A stretch of DNA of 64,000 nucleotides from Agelaius tricolor (GCA_023055355.1 JALJCS010000007.1:1708001-1772000), one strand, 5' to 3'. Positions 32,983 to 45,190 are shown, counted from the stretch's first letter. The notes: a model not told the origin generated them from the letters alone. Numbers and translations: made by a program.

Positions 32983-34611
32983 GGTCTCACCCCCAGCAGA
33001 AACATTTACCTTTTTATCTGCTTTTTAAAATATTTCTGCTTATTTGTGTGCTGCCTGAAAGGGAGAAATTGGGGAAAAGCTGCTGGTTTAGTGGGGAACA
33101 AGTGAAATATTAAGAAATGTTGGTTGTTCCTTTATTAACAGTGCAAATCCTCTGATGAAGCCAAGAACTATCAGTAGATTTTGAGATGTTTGTGACTGAT
33201 AATTGATAAATCTGCTCACTGATTAACGTTGTTTTCATCCTTAAATAATCAAGGCTGCAAACCAAAACAAAGCAGAACAGAACCAACCAAAATAAAACAA
33301 AATAAAACAAAATAAAACAAAATAAAACAAAATAAAACAAAAGCCCCCCCCCCCTAAACCCAACCCACTCCCTCAGCTTAATTAGAGCCACATTCCCCCA
33401 ACTGGAAGCTGAGCATTTTTGAAATGGGGCTGCAGCTCCTTCCAATTATGCAGAGCAATTAGAGAAGCTCATCAAGACATTCTGAGGTCTCATTAGGGAG
33501 AGTGTTGGTTGCTGCAGACATCTTCAGAGATTTCAGCAGTGTCTGGGGCTCATCTCCCCCTCCCAGCCACATTCCCTCTCTTTGGGAAGAGTTAGACCAT
33601 GACTCCCTTCTCTTTAAACACTGCTCAATGCTCTCAATTTGTATTAAATACTGTTCATTTTTATTGGGTGATTTAAAAATAATAAAAAAAAAATCTGATT
33701 TTCTGCATGCTGTCAGAGGTTTGAAATAGGAAAAAAAAAAGAAAAAAACTCCACTGAATTTAGCTGTTTTTTTAGCTTTCATAATTCAGCTTTCTCAAGG
33801 AGATAAATACAATTTCCAAGGCAGAATTGTTGGGTATTTCCTTATGGGAAAACAGTTAACAGCCTGTGCCTGAATGGTGCGAAACAGAAATTTATAAATA
33901 TAAATTTGGGTGAAGAAAGAGCTGAAATAAATAAAAATGTTATTTTCTTACAGCTTTCATGGGAGATTTTGAACTGGATCCTTCTGCTTGTGGAAAACGG
34001 TGCTGGAGATCAAAGATAAAATGACAAACTTTGCTTAAGAAATTGTTTTTTATGGATAAAAATTCGCTGTATTTCCCTTTATTTGTGTTGGTCTATCCAT
34101 CCCCTGCTGTTGTTTGGGCTCTGGTTGTGTTTTTTTTTTTTTGCTGCTGCTTGTTGTCATGGAAAATGTTGCCCAAAGCCAGACAGCCAAGAGATAAGAG
34201 CAGAGCTTTTCCTGGATATTTTGGTTCATTTTGGAATGCTGCACTGAAGTTCAGGGAGAAAATTTATGGGAGAGGCCAAATAAATAATTTCAGGGAGTGC
34301 AGCTTTTTAACTTCAGGAGGCAGAGGGATGGAGGAGCCATTCCAGAGGGTAAACAGGACATTCCAGCTGGCATCAGTGGCATTCTTCAGGAGCTCCACCT
34401 TGGATGGTCCCAGGGATGAGGTTTCGGGCTCTCACGGTGGTGCAAGAAAATCAAGTTCAGAAATGTCACCATTGTCCCTTTAATCCACTCCCTTGTGGAC
34501 CCAGGGTGCTCTCAGCTGGTTATTCCCAAGCTGGGATTTAGGAAATATCTGTGGCACGAAAACTTAGGGCTTTTTGGGAAAGTCACAAGCCCAGATTTGC
34601 CTTCAGAGATT
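32983..34611. other. Unique AT-rich stretch with a microsatellite
   Basis: 33288-33342 is a 10-bp tandem repeat (AATAAAACAA, about five copies) followed by a C-run (33343-33354). A T-run lies near 34130. The rest shows no repeat or exon. Confidence 0.6.
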
Positions 34612-34738
34612 CACAGGGTGGTTTGGGTTGGGAGGGACATTGAAGCTCATCCCATCCCAGCCCTGCCATGGCAGGGACACCTCCCACTGTCCCAGGCTGC
34701 CCCAATGTCCAACCTGGCCTTGGCACTGCCAGGCTGGC
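34612..34738 (-). mobile_element. CR1 LINE terminus, antisense
   Basis: 'cacagggtggtttgggttgg' and 'catggcagggacacctccca' through 'ccttggcactgccagg'. About 125 bp. Confidence 0.82.
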
Positions 34739-35138
34739 ATGGCAAAGAGCAGCCATGGAAAACCAGGAATGAAATCTGAATTCTCAGTCTGACCTTTGGA
34801 ATAAAACTGAGAAGGGGAGCACAGAGCACTCACAGGATCCCTGTGTTTTCCTGGCAGAGCAATCTGATTGGAGAGGGAACCTCGTTAATGTAATTAACAA
34901 AACCTGATTCTCAAAGAAATCCTGACAGGCTGGGCTCGATGAGGAAGCTCAGCAAAGCTGGGTTTGGGCTGCAGCTGGGCAATAGAGAGCAGAAATTGAG
35001 GGCATCTTTCAGCTGAAAATGAGGATTGCAAGGAGGGAAAGCCAAGGATCACACCTTGATCAGCCTGGCCTGGTGGAAGGTTTGTGTTTGATGGCATGGC
35101 CAGAGTGCTGTAAGTGTGAGAAATGGGAATGTTGGCAT
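34739..35138. other. Unique non-coding stretch
   Basis: Nothing recognised. Confidence 0.4.
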
Positions 35139-35570
35139 GGGATCATGGAATGGTTTGGGTTGGAAGGGACCTTGGGGGTCACCTTGTTCCACACTGGGAC
35201 ACCTCCCACTGTCCCAGGCTGCTCCAGCCCCAGTGTCCAGCCTGGCCTTGGGCACTGCCAGGGATGCAGGGATGGAATTCCATCCCAGCCCCTGCCCACC
35301 CTGCCAGGGAACAATTCCTCATGGCCAAGATCCCACCCAGCCCTGCCCTCTGGCACTGGCAGCCATTCCCTGGGTGCTGTCCCTGCATGCCCTGGAAATT
35401 GTCTCTCTCCAGCTTTCCTGGGGCTCCTGCAGGCCCTGCAAGGCCACCCTGAGCTCAGCCCAAAGCTTCTCCTGTGCAGGTGAACAATCCCAGCTGTGCC
35501 AGCCTTTCCTCCCAGCAGAGCTGCTCCATCCCTCTGCTCATCTCCTGAGCATCCTGGGATTCCCTCAAGG
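35139..35570 (-). mobile_element. CR1 LINE 3' region, antisense, long copy
   Basis: About 430 bp: terminus 'catggaatggtttgggttgg', then a continuous antisense CR1 to 'agcagagctgctccatccct'. It covers nearly the same extent as the 29.9-30.4 kb copy in reverse. Confidence 0.9.
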
Positions 35571-36239
35571 TGATGGATGATTTTCTCTGCAGGTTCTTGC
35601 ACGGTCCCAAGAAGGGAAAGGTGTTCCCATATTGCCCTGGGATGCTCCTGCATTTCCAGTGCTAAGCCAAGAACCTTTGGGTGTCATCCCAGAGAGATCT
35701 GGATGCATAAATGGGAAGAGGATAAAAAATAAGAGGGAAATCTGAAATGCTTAACCTGAAAGATGCCTCTTCATTTGTCCCCTCATCCTCGTTAATCCAT
35801 GTCACAAAATTGTCCTTCCTAATGGGGACAAAGAGAGCTGGCATCAAAAATCACTGCAGAGATTTCTGGGATTTTAAAGATATCAGGCTTGGGAAGGAGG
35901 GCAGCAAACCTTTTGGGAATGTGGAGCAAGAGAATTCTTTAATGAAAAGGGAATATTTTTGATATGAATCATTTTTTTCAGCTGAGATAAACCAGAGGGA
36001 TTGTTTTTTCCAGACTTTGAAAACTGTCCTCAGTTTTGGGTATTGATTCTGATTTGGGTGAATTTTTTCTGTTCCTTCTCTCATCACAAGACAGGAGTGA
36101 ATTACAATTGATTTCACCATGGATTAATTATATTGGAGCTGGATTAATCACGAATGAAAGTATGACTGCTTTGATAATTTACTCTAGCACCAAGCTCAGT
36201 CTATATATAAGGAAAAAATTGGTTTATTGTTTTGGTTTA
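35571..36239. other. Unique AT-rich stretch
   Basis: No repeat family or exon recognised. Confidence 0.4.
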
Positions 36240-36465
36240 TTATTTTATATAATTATTATAATATCTAATATCTAACATTTAATATAATGTAAAATATATT
36301 ATATAATATATATAATATATACTATATAATATATTATATAGTATATATACTATATACAATATATGATGTATAATGTATAATATATACATAATATACATAC
36401 ATAATATGATATATAATGTATAATATATAATATTTTTAATATAAAATTGGTTTATTATTTTGTAT
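36240..36465. repeat. AT-rich low-complexity tract
   Basis: Almost only A and T, with TATA/TAATATA motifs. 'ttggtttattattttgtata' (36449 on) is nearly repeated just upstream (about 36220-36250), so the tract sits between two short direct repeats. Confidence 0.85.
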
Positions 36466-36989
36466 AATCCACGTTTTTTTTCATCAGTTTGTGCCATCCA
36501 TTCCCACCTCTGCCTCTGCAGTTCCCAAAATTAGCTGTGGATTTGTTTTTTAGGTGCCTGAGAGTTCAGAGAAACTATTAACTCCTCATTTTAAGGGGAA
36601 TTGGATGGCTCAGATCCCCTTTTCCAGAGTGCCAGGGCAACATTTTGGATATGGAAAGCAAACCTGGCTTTACTGAGCCCTCCTGGCTGAGCTGGGCTGA
36701 CCCCATTAATCTGCAGCTCCCATGGACTGAGCAGTGGGAAGCCCCAGGATCCTCTCCAGCTGATTTCCTCCTTTTCAAAGGCAGATTTTGCAGTTAAAAA
36801 GCACCACCCCACATCAGAACCCATCAATCTTGGTGGATTTTTTCCAGCCTTTAATGATAGTCTGCCCTCAACCATGTCAAGATCAATTAATCTCGAGTCT
36901 AACTCTTAGACAGTCACACTAGAATGGGTTTGAGTGCAGCAAAAATGAAATTAGCTCATGCACATAATCCCAAATGCCTTTGCTGCAGT
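36466..36989. other. Unique non-coding stretch
   Basis: Nothing recognised. Confidence 0.4.
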
Positions 36990-38530
36990 ATCTGTGTATT
37001 TAAGGGCAGTTTTATTTTAGTTTGAGATCACAAAGCTCAGCCCTGGATGGGGCTGGAAATGTTTTGGGGTTTTTTTTTTACCCAGAAGAAATGCTGCTCC
37101 TCAGCTCAGTTTTCTGTGTCTTATTTGTGTATTTAAGACCAGTTTTATTTTAGTGTGAGATCCCAAAGCTCATCCCTGGATGGGGCTGGAGCTGGGTTTT
37201 ATTTTTACCCAGAAGAAATGCTGCTCCTCAGGTCACTTTTGATTTCAATTCCCTCACACTCAATTAATGAACTGAACACTCCATTCAGTTCATTAATTCA
37301 ATAAATCAGTAATATATTCAATAAAGTATATTTATATATAATATATATAAAAAATCAATAAATCAATAGTTCAATCAATTCAGTGAATCCCTTTCCTGTT
37401 TTCTATGTGTTATTTCTGTATTTAAGACCAGTTTTATTTTAGTTTGAGATCCCAAAGCTCATCCCAAGTTGCCTGGATGGGGCTGAAAATGTTGTTGTTT
37501 TTTTTTCTTTTTACCCAGAAGAAATGCTGCTCCTCAGCTCAGTTTTCTGTGTGTTATTTGTGCATTTAAGACCAGTTTTATTTTAGTTTGAGATCCCAAA
37601 GCCCATTCCTGGATGGTTTTTTTTTTTTTACCCAGAAGAAATGCTGCTCCTCAGGTCACTTTTGATTTCAATTCCCTCACACAAGTTCATTCAGTTCATT
37701 AATTCAATAAATCAATTATATATCCAATAAAGTATGTATATATAATATATATAAAAATTCAATAAATCAATAATTCAATGAATTCAGTGAATCCCTTTCC
37801 AGCCCAGAAGTGAGAGCTGCCTCTCTGTCCCATCCCAGGCAGTTTTGTTTGCCCCACAGAAGCTTTTGGAAGAGTTTCACCTCCCAAATGAAACCCTAGA
37901 GCAATGTAAACATTTTCTGTGTGCTACCTGGGGGTTTTAGACCAGGTCTCATCTCAGTTTGAGATCCCAAAGCTCATCCCAAGTTGCCTGGATGGGGCTG
38001 AAAATTTTGTTGTTTTTTTTTCTTTTTACCCAGAAGAAATGCTGCTCCTCAGGTCACTTTTCATTTCAATTCCCTCACACAACTCAATTAAATTCATTAA
38101 TTCAATAAATCAATAATATATTCAATAAAGTATATTTATATATAATATATATAAAAATTCAATAAATCAATAGTTCAATGAATTCAGTGAATCCCTTTCC
38201 TGTTTTCTATGTGTTATTTCTGTATTTAAGACCAGTTTTATTTTAGTTTGAGATCACAAAGCTCATCCCTGGATGGGGCTGGAGCTGGGTTTTTTTTTCA
38301 CCCAGAAGAAATGCTGCTCCTCAGGTTCTATACAAAAAGTATTTATGTATATATAACATATATAAAAATTCAATAAATCAATAGTTCAATGAATTCAGTG
38401 AATCCCTTTCTAGCCCAGAAGTGAGAGCTGCCTCTCTGTCCCATCCCAGGCAGTTTTGTTTGCCCCACAGAAGCTTTTGAAAGAGTTCCATGCCCAAGTG
38501 AAACCCTAGAGCAATGTAAACATTTTCCCT
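36990..38530 (+). repeat. Composite higher-order tandem array
   Basis: A mosaic of repeated modules. Module 1, 'ccagttttattttagtttga', recurs near 37010, 37140, 37430, 37575, 37945 (diverged) and 38230. Module 2, 'cccagaagaaatgctgctcc', recurs six times (37081, 37208, 37515, 37631, 38030, 38302). Module 3, an AT-rich 'aattcaataaatcaata' block, recurs four times. Module 4, 'agaagtgagagctgcctctc', recurs at 37805 and 38417. The order of modules varies, so growth was by unequal exchange of multi-module segments. Confidence 0.88.
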
Positions 38531-38741
38531 GCTGCCAGAACCAGAGAGGAAAAGTGAAATGCACACATTGCTTTGCTTTTTCCTGCTGCTCCTTGTCAAA
38601 ATATTCCGTGTTAACAGCCGTCACACTCTTTATTTGGGTTTTTTCTGCTGGGGAGCACCACTGGGATTTTTTATTCCTGTTGCCCTTGGGGTTATTTGAA
38701 GGAAACACACAGGTAAATTTATAATAATGAGGGAAATCACA
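38531..38741. other. Unique flank of the array
   Basis: Nothing recognised. Confidence 0.4.
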
Positions 38742-38912
38742 GCATTATCAAGGCTGGAGGAGTTTTTGAGCATCATCCAGTCCCACCATCACCAAAACCC
38801 CCAAACCACCTCCCTGGGCAGCTCATCCCAATGCCTGACCATTCCTGCAGGGAATTTTTTTCCCCAATATCCAATCTGAACCTCCCCTGGTGCAACTTGA
38901 GGCTTTTTCTAC
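38742..38912 (-). mobile_element. CR1 LINE 3' region, antisense, diverged
   Basis: 'catcatccagtcccaccatc' and 'cacctccctgggcagctcat' through 'aatctgaacctcccctggtg'. An older-looking copy of the 24.4 kb subtype. Confidence 0.78.
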
Positions 38913-39419
38913 GTGAGTGGAGTTTATTTCTGCTGGGAATAACAGCAGCTGAGTAAAACCTGGATTTGCCCCTGTGAATTCAGCTCTTTGGGTTTGTCAA
39001 ACTTAGAAAAGAAAAATTGCAAATTTCCCTCAGATTCTGTTTTGCATCCCTGTGGATTCCTGCTGTCCCATGGCAGTCAGGGATGATCTATTGGAATTGA
39101 GGCTGTGTTTCCCTCAGAATTCCCCAATTATCTTCAATTTGGGGTCTTCCAATGGAAAATTTAACTCTTTACTGGTCCAAAGTTGCCTGTTTTGGTGAAG
39201 TGGAGCTACAGGTGCCCCCTAAATCTGCCAGGTTAAAGGTACAATAATCAGAGCCAGGGCCTTGCACAACAGCTCTCCCTCAGAGAGGTGTTTATTTCCT
39301 AAAAATAGAAAAATTACTTCAGGAAAAAACATTTCCTGGCCGGATGAGGTTCTCATTTCCAGCATTCCACACGCTGCTTGCACATGTCAGGGGAGAACTT
39401 TCATCCCTGAACAAGAAGG
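38913..39419. other. Unique non-coding stretch
   Basis: Nothing recognised. It may include the upstream end of the LTR-like repeat that follows. Confidence 0.35.
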
Positions 39420-40025
39420 ATGACCCTGTGGTTTTGATGCCTTGAGAGGCTGCCCTGGAGCAGAGGCTGGGCAGAGTTACAGAATAAAGCAGGGATTTAT
39501 GAAAAAGGCCTTTAAAGGATCCACCTTGGGCCACACAAGAGCCCAGCTGGGGCTACACCCAAGATGAACCAAGATGGACCCAAGATGGACCCAAATGGAC
39601 CCAAGATGGACCCAAAATGGACCCAAGATGGACCCAAAATGGACCCAAGATGGACCAAAATGGACCCAAGATGGACCCAAAATGGACCCAAATGGACCCA
39701 AGATGGACCCAAAATGGACCCAAGATGGACCCAAATGGACCCAAGATGGACCCTGGGTCAGGAGTTTTCTCACTCTTACAGGTTTTGGTTCATTTCCATA
39801 TTGGGGTTAATTGTCCAATTACAGCTCCAGGTTATGCAGCCCCATCCTCCCAGATTGCTCTCCTCAATTTGCTGCTGTTTGTGCTTTTTGGGCCTGGAAA
39901 AGGATTGTTTTGTGTGACTGAACTGTGAGGAGAGCTTGCTGACACTTCATAAAGAGTTCAGAGTCACACACTAATGCAGTACAGAGTCTGGGAAATATAA
40001 AAACTAAAATTTAAGGCATCAGTTT
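39420..40025 (+). mobile_element. LTR-like interspersed repeat (family D), diverged copy with minisatellite
   Basis: Shares 'gcagaggctgggcagag', AATAAAGCAGGGATT (near 39484), 'aagatgaacc', 'caattacagctccaggttat' and a tail ending 'aaatttaaggcatcag' with the copies at 43.9 and 62.7 kb. It carries a polyadenylation-like AATAAAG and is probably LTR-derived. An 11-bp minisatellite (39560-39756) has grown inside it. Ends and target duplication were not resolved. Confidence 0.65.
39560..39756 (+). repeat. 11-bp minisatellite inside family D repeat
   Basis: About eighteen copies of a 10-11 bp unit (AAGATGGACCC, AAAATGGACCC, AAATGGACCC). The homologous place in the 43.9 kb copy holds only two to three such units ('gatgaaccaaaatggcccc'). 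Confidence 0.92.
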
Positions 40026-40654
40026 CACCCAGGGGATGGGGAGTCATGAAGGATCCATGACCCTGGTGAAGTGCCACCACCTCAGCTCCATGGAAGAGGT
40101 GCTGGGCCTCCTCCTCCTCCTCCTTCCTCCCTGGATTTTGGCTGGGAATGTTTCCCTGCCCATCTTTCCCTGGGCGAGAGGAGCTTTTGGCGACCACAGC
40201 TCCAGGAATGCTGTGAGAGGTTCCTCAATCTGCTGCCCTCAGAGATGAGATTTTGTTTAATCCATGAAAAACCCAGTTCCAGCCCCATCCAGGGATGAGC
40301 TTTGGGATCTCAGACTGAGATCCCAATATTTTCCATCTCTGGAAAATATTCCCTATATTCAAACACCATCTTTCCCAACCTAAAAACCTTAATACAAAAG
40401 AAATTTCAGGTGCCAATAAATACATAAATTGTATTTATTTCTTAACACAAAAGGAATTTCAGGCACCAGTAAGTCAATCCTATTTGAGGATTTAGGAATA
40501 AAATCCCCACTGACTTCAAGCTCGTGTAGCTTCCAAACAAAGAACAGCAGGAAAAATTCCACAACACAAATAATTCCAAATGAAGAAAATGTCAGGGTTT
40601 TGATGTAATTCATGGCAAAGGACTGTTTGTCTTTTTTCCTGGAGGAAATCAGGA
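40026..40654. other. Unique non-coding stretch
   Basis: Nothing recognised. Confidence 0.4.
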
Positions 40655-40848
40655 GCAATTTGCCCATGGCAAGGGAGCTCAGGCCTTGGCAGGGGCTGCC
40701 CAGGGAGCTTTGCAGTGCCCAGCCCTGCAGGTGTCCCCTGCAGGTGGCACTGAGTGCTCTGGGCTGGGGACAAGGTGCCCATGGGGCACAGCTGGCACTG
40801 CATGGGCTGGCAGGGCTGGGCCAACCTAAATTCTGGGATTCCAGTCAA
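40655..40848 (+). mobile_element. CR1 LINE 3' region, sense (GC-rich subtype)
   Basis: 'gcccatggcaagggagctca' to 'gggctgggccaacctaaatt' plus 'ctgggattccag'. Almost identical to the 32.0 kb copy. Confidence 0.82.
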
Positions 40849-40924
40849 GAGGAGTCAAGAGAAACATCACTGAGTTAGGAGGCTGCTGAAACTTTTCATA
40901 TTTTGATGCTTTCTTTAATTTCTC

Positions 40925-41220
40925 TTTTTCTTTCCCAAACCAATCTCAATCCAGCCCCAAACCAGTCCCAAACCGATTCCAAACCAGTCCTAAACTTGTC
41001 CTAAACCAATCCCAAACCAATTCCCATCCAGTCCCAAACCAATCCTAATACAGTCCCAAACCAATCCCAAACCTGTTCCAAACCAATCCCAAACCAATCC
41101 CAAACCAATCCCAATCCAGTCCCAATCCAATCCCAAACCTGTCCCAAACCAATCCCAAACCAATCCTAATCCAGTCCCAAACCATTCCCAAACCAGTCCC
41201 AAACCAGTCCCAATCAATCC
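40925..41220 (+). repeat. 12-bp minisatellite
   Basis: About two dozen copies of a unit near CCAAACCAATCC, with variants (CCAGTCC, CCTAATC). The period divides by three, giving an artificial Gly-Leu-Val-Trp-rich open frame on minus. Confidence 0.92.
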
Positions 41221-42381
41221 TAAAGGCAGGAAGTGCTCAGGCCAGATATTTCCCACAATTTGGAGCCAGCTGGGCTCAGGGTCTTTGACTCCTTCCACTG
41301 GGATTTCACTGGGATTTCACTGGGATTTCCTCCCTGAGGAGCTCCTTCCTCCTTTGCTCAGCAACGCAAAGACATCAAATACATGAAAAAAATTCACTTA
41401 TTTTAGGTAAAAAGTGGCTTGTTGAAGTTAATACCCGAATTTCTCAGGTACAGAGAGGTGCAAAGGCTCCTTTTGGGAACCTGGCACAGTTTTACCCCAG
41501 GGAGATGAGGTAACACAAATTATTTCCCTGCCTGGAAGTTGTGGGGAGAACCCTGGACTGGGAAAGTGTTCCAAGCCCCATCCCCATCATCCATGGGGAA
41601 CAGGGGGTTTGGGAGGCAAAACCCCAGGAAAGGAAAGGGTGTGAGGGGGAGCTGAGCAGCAAATCCCCTCCTCCAGCCCCACCATCCAGGCAGAAACCAG
41701 ATCCCAGGCTCAGAGCCACGGGGCCACACAGACACCGAGTCAAACTTTCATGTACTTCCCTTAAATGATGATGTAATTCCAAACTTCTCCACAGTTCAGG
41801 AAAATTAATGACTCAGCGTCTTGTTTCAGCTCCCTCCAGCCGTGCTTTCAGCTTTGGTCAGCATCAAACAGGGATTTTTGGGGGGCTGGAGGGGGGGGGA
41901 TCAGGGATCTGGCTGTTGTTCCCATCAAATCCGTGTCACAAATCCATCCAAGCTCTGTTTTGGGAACAGCACACGTGGCTTTGGTATCGAGTAACAGCCT
42001 GGAGGAGAGAGGGAAATAGCAAAGGAAAAAGGGAAATGAAAGCAGGCAGAGGGAAAAAAAAAATCCCACATAAAAATAGGGAAAATGTGAGTGAAACGGA
42101 GATTATGATTCAGTTTTCTAACCACAGCTTCAAGGTCCTGGTTTGTGAACAGGATGTGACTTCATGCTCTTGTGGGCACCAGGAACCAAAATGGGTGAGA
42201 GAATCCTTCTGGAGCTGCAGGTCTAATTCTGTTTGGGAAAGAAAAATCCCCAAATCCTTTCCATTGGTAGATTTGGAATCCCAGTGCTCAGGAGAATCTG
42301 TCTCAGCTCCTGCCCTGCTCTGCCACTTCTGGCAGCCTCCAGAGCCAGAGGGAAGCTGAGGAAGGAAGGAATTGCTTCTTT
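41221..42381. other. Unique non-coding stretch
   Basis: An open frame of 183 codons (41808-42359) has no recognisable features. A G-run lies near 41890-41899 and an A-run near 42053. No repeats recognised. Confidence 0.4.
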
Positions 42382-42387
42382 AGGAAT

Positions 42388-42990
42388 TGTTGATTATTTA
42401 TCTTCTTTTTCTGCCTCTGTCAGGCAGAAAAGCACTTGAGATGGTATTTCATGCTCAGTCTCAAATATTTATTATTTCCTATCTATATTACAGTCTTACA
42501 AGTAGTGAGTTCCACAGCATTCTACTAACAAGTGACAAAATGGCAAACTCTCTCTCCAAGGCCTTTGAAGGATAAACTGTCCAATTAACAAATGACACCT
42601 CAATTATTTTCACTTTTAACCCAATAACTAATCACACAAAGTTGGCAATGTGGACTTTTTTATCCAATTCCACAAAACCACCCAAACCCATGGAGAAGAA
42701 GGTGAAGGAGGAGAAGACAAAAGAGAAGAAGGAGAACTTGAAGAAGGAGCAGCCTCCACCCTAAAACTTCCATCTTGCTTTCTCTCTATTCCTGTATTCT
42801 AAACCCTTAAACTCTGAGTTTCCCACCCTGTGATATCACACACTTCTGTTCAAACTCCACACCTAAAATCTCAGTTTTATTATTGAATTTTGGAAGCTTC
42901 TCCATGGCCTCAGGTCAGTGCAGTGTTCTCTTGGGGTCAGTGCCTGGCAGCACAGAAAGTCCCAAATTCTCAGCACCCAGGGTTCCAACA
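42388..42990 (-). mobile_element. Solo LTR of an endogenous retrovirus (family A, second subtype)
   Basis: 603 bp with TG and CA ends and a perfect 6-bp target duplication AGGAAT (42382-42387 and 42991-42996). Sense is minus: AATAAA at 42468-42473 fixes the orientation for the whole family. It differs from the 11.5, 17.0, 28.3 and 54.9 kb copies in R-U5 ('ttacaagtagtgagttccac') but resembles the base-altered copy at 63.7 kb. Short purine tract at 42691-42752. Confidence 0.9.
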
Positions 42991-43244
42991 AGGAATGATG
43001 AAAGAGCAAATGGTGGCAGCTGGAAACCTTCCTGCCTGGCAGCTGATGTGTCACAGTGTGACACTGACACTGCAGCTCTGGGTGACACGAGGACTTCAGC
43101 TCTTGGAGCCTCAGCTGGCAGGAATTGCTCACTCAGCCTCTGCTGCAGAGTTTAAAGTGCTGTCAGAGAGGTGAACCCCACGTGGCCCCACCTGTGCAGG
43201 CCAAATTTTGGCTGAGAAGGTCACTGGCACCTGGCTGGGATCAG
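42991..43244. other. Unique non-coding stretch
   Basis: Nothing recognised beyond the target duplication at its start. Confidence 0.4.
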
Positions 43245-43750
43245 GAATGGTGGGGCCAGCAGGAGCAGGGCAGGGATTGTCCCCTGTGCTGGGCCCTGGG
43301 TTTGGTTTTGGAGCCCTCGCTTCAAAATGACCTTGAAGGGTTGGAGAGTGTCCAGAGGGCAGTGGAGATGGGGAAGGGGCTGGAAAACAAATCCTGGGAG
43401 GAGCAGCTGAACTGGGGGGACTCAGCCTGGAGCAAAGGGGGCTCAGGGGGGACCTCAGTGCTCTGCACAGCTCCTGACAGGAGGGGCAGGGAAAGGAGGA
43501 GAGGAAATGGCCTCAAATGGCACCAGGGCAGGCTCAGGTTTGAGATTGGCACAGAAAATTTCCCTGGCAGAGTGGTCAGGCCTTGGGCTGAGCTGCCCAG
43601 GGAGGTTTGGAGTCCCTGGAATTGTCCCAGAGCAGTCTGGATGTGGCCTTGGGGACAGGGATTGGGGTGATGCTGGTGGGGCTGGGGTGGCACTGGGGGA
43701 TCCTGGAGGGCTCTTCCCCCCTTGATGATTCCATGATCCTGTGATTCTGC
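43245..43750 (+). mobile_element. CR1 LINE 3' end, sense, with intact tail
   Basis: About 500 bp in sense orientation, from the 'ggggccagcaggagcagggc' region to the tail 'gattccatgatcctgtgatt', an 8-bp-type tail repeat. The 95-bp flank downstream (to 43838) is shared with the CR1 ending at 51.27 kb, so the CR1 and its flank were duplicated together. Confidence 0.9.
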
Positions 43751-43838
43751 CCACTTGGATTTGCAGGTGCTGCTTTGAGGCCTTCAGCCCTTCCTTTCAG
43801 CCCAGGGAGCAAAGCAGGGGAGGTTTGGGAATGTGATG
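43751..43838 (+). repeat. CR1 flank duplicated at 51266-51358
   Basis: 'gatttgcaggtgctgctttg' and 'agggagcaaagcaggggagg' occur in both places in the same orientation at about 97% by eye. Similarity stops at 'gtgatggtgct'. Confidence 0.85.
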
Positions 43839-43854
43839 GTGCTGCCATGGTCTG

Positions 43855-44335
43855 AGGGCAGATTTCCTCCTGTCCAGCTGGGGAAGCCTTGAGAAAGCTG
43901 CCCTAGAGCAGAGGCTGGGCAGAGCTAAAGAATAAAGCAGGGATTGATTCAAAGCATCTCCTCCATGGATGCACCTTGGGCAGCACCAGAGCCCAGCCAG
44001 GGCTGCACCCAAGATGAACCAAAATGGCCCCAAAATGCACGGCCGGGCACGGGCTCTGTCCCTGGGATCAGTTCTGCTCCATTTGCATCTTGCAGTTCAT
44101 TGTCCCATCCCAGCTTTAGCCCCTGCAGTCCCACCCTGCTTGTTTTTCTCTCTCCAGCCCACGGGGTTTGTGCTCTGGGGCTGAGATTTGGATCATTTGG
44201 CCTTGGTGCCCAGCTGGAGCAGGAATTGTTTTGTCTCCCTGCTCTGTGCACAGAGCTCACCATCCCAGAATATGAAGCTCAGAACTGCACCCTAAAGCAG
44301 CACAGAACCTGAAAAATAGAAAAGTTAAAATTGAA
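43855..44335 (+). mobile_element. LTR-like interspersed repeat (family D)
   Basis: AATAAAGCAGGGATTGATTC near 43930. The core (about 43910-44285) differs from the reverse complement of 62690-63120 at only two or so positions, while both edges differ much more. On minus a 104-codon frame is therefore nearly identical in both places. I read this as recent copying or gene conversion, not coding constraint. Confidence 0.7.
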
Positions 44336-44949
44336 GGCATCAAAACCTTTGCCAGGCTGAGGTGCTCAGGAATGGTGATCCAAAGGTGTGGGAAGATGCT
44401 CAGCCTGCAGTTGGGGTAAAACAACTCCAACACCCCCAAATTTGCAGAGCTGTCAGGGAATTGCTCCTTTGGGCTTGGAAGCCAAGCCTGAGCTGAAACC
44501 AGCCTGACTCATCCATCCCAAAGTTCAACTTCCCGATAGAAACTGGAACAAGGGAGGATTTGCCAGGCCCAGCACCTGATAAATGACCCAGCAAGGGAAA
44601 ATACTGATAACTTATCTAAAACCCTAAAGCTGCTGAGCTGACACAGCTGGGAGAGCTGCCTGACACTTCATCCCGTAAAAACCCAGTCCCACTTTGCAAC
44701 TGGAGGCTTTCCCATCATAATTTTTCTTTGGGAGTGTGTGGAGATTCCTCCCTGGCATGGGAACACCCTTTGAGGTCACTCCTTGAGGCTGAGTGAGATT
44801 TGCCCCCTTTCCTTGCTCTGGGTGAGTAACATCAAATTCTACTTGATAATTATTTTTCCTAATTTTAATATAATTGCTTTAAAATAGTGAACTCTGCCTG
44901 TAGTTTTACCTACCTGTGCTGTGTGGTAAATAACTCTCATTAAGGTATT
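44336..44949. other. Unique non-coding stretch
   Basis: Nothing recognised. Confidence 0.4.
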
Positions 44950-45190
44950 TTATTATAAATTATTTATGTATATATATATATATAAAATAAATATTTATAT
45001 AATGTATATATAACTATAAATTATTATATATAAATTATAAATTATATATAAATATAATATAGTATAGTATAAATATATAATATATATTATATATAAAAAT
45101 ACATAGTGCAGTATAAATGATATATAAATATAATATAATATAATATAGTATAAATATATATAAAATTATTTTTATATATAAATATCAATC
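44950..45190. repeat. AT-rich low-complexity tract
   Basis: Mostly TATA/ATAAATAT motifs, including (TA)n near 44965-44985. Confidence 0.88.

Noticed and set aside
43949..44263. 104-codon frame nearly identical to one at 62746-63060
   Set aside because: The identity reflects near-identical repeat DNA. The frame is antisense to the inferred LTR direction and is broken in the third copy, so conservation as a protein is not supported.
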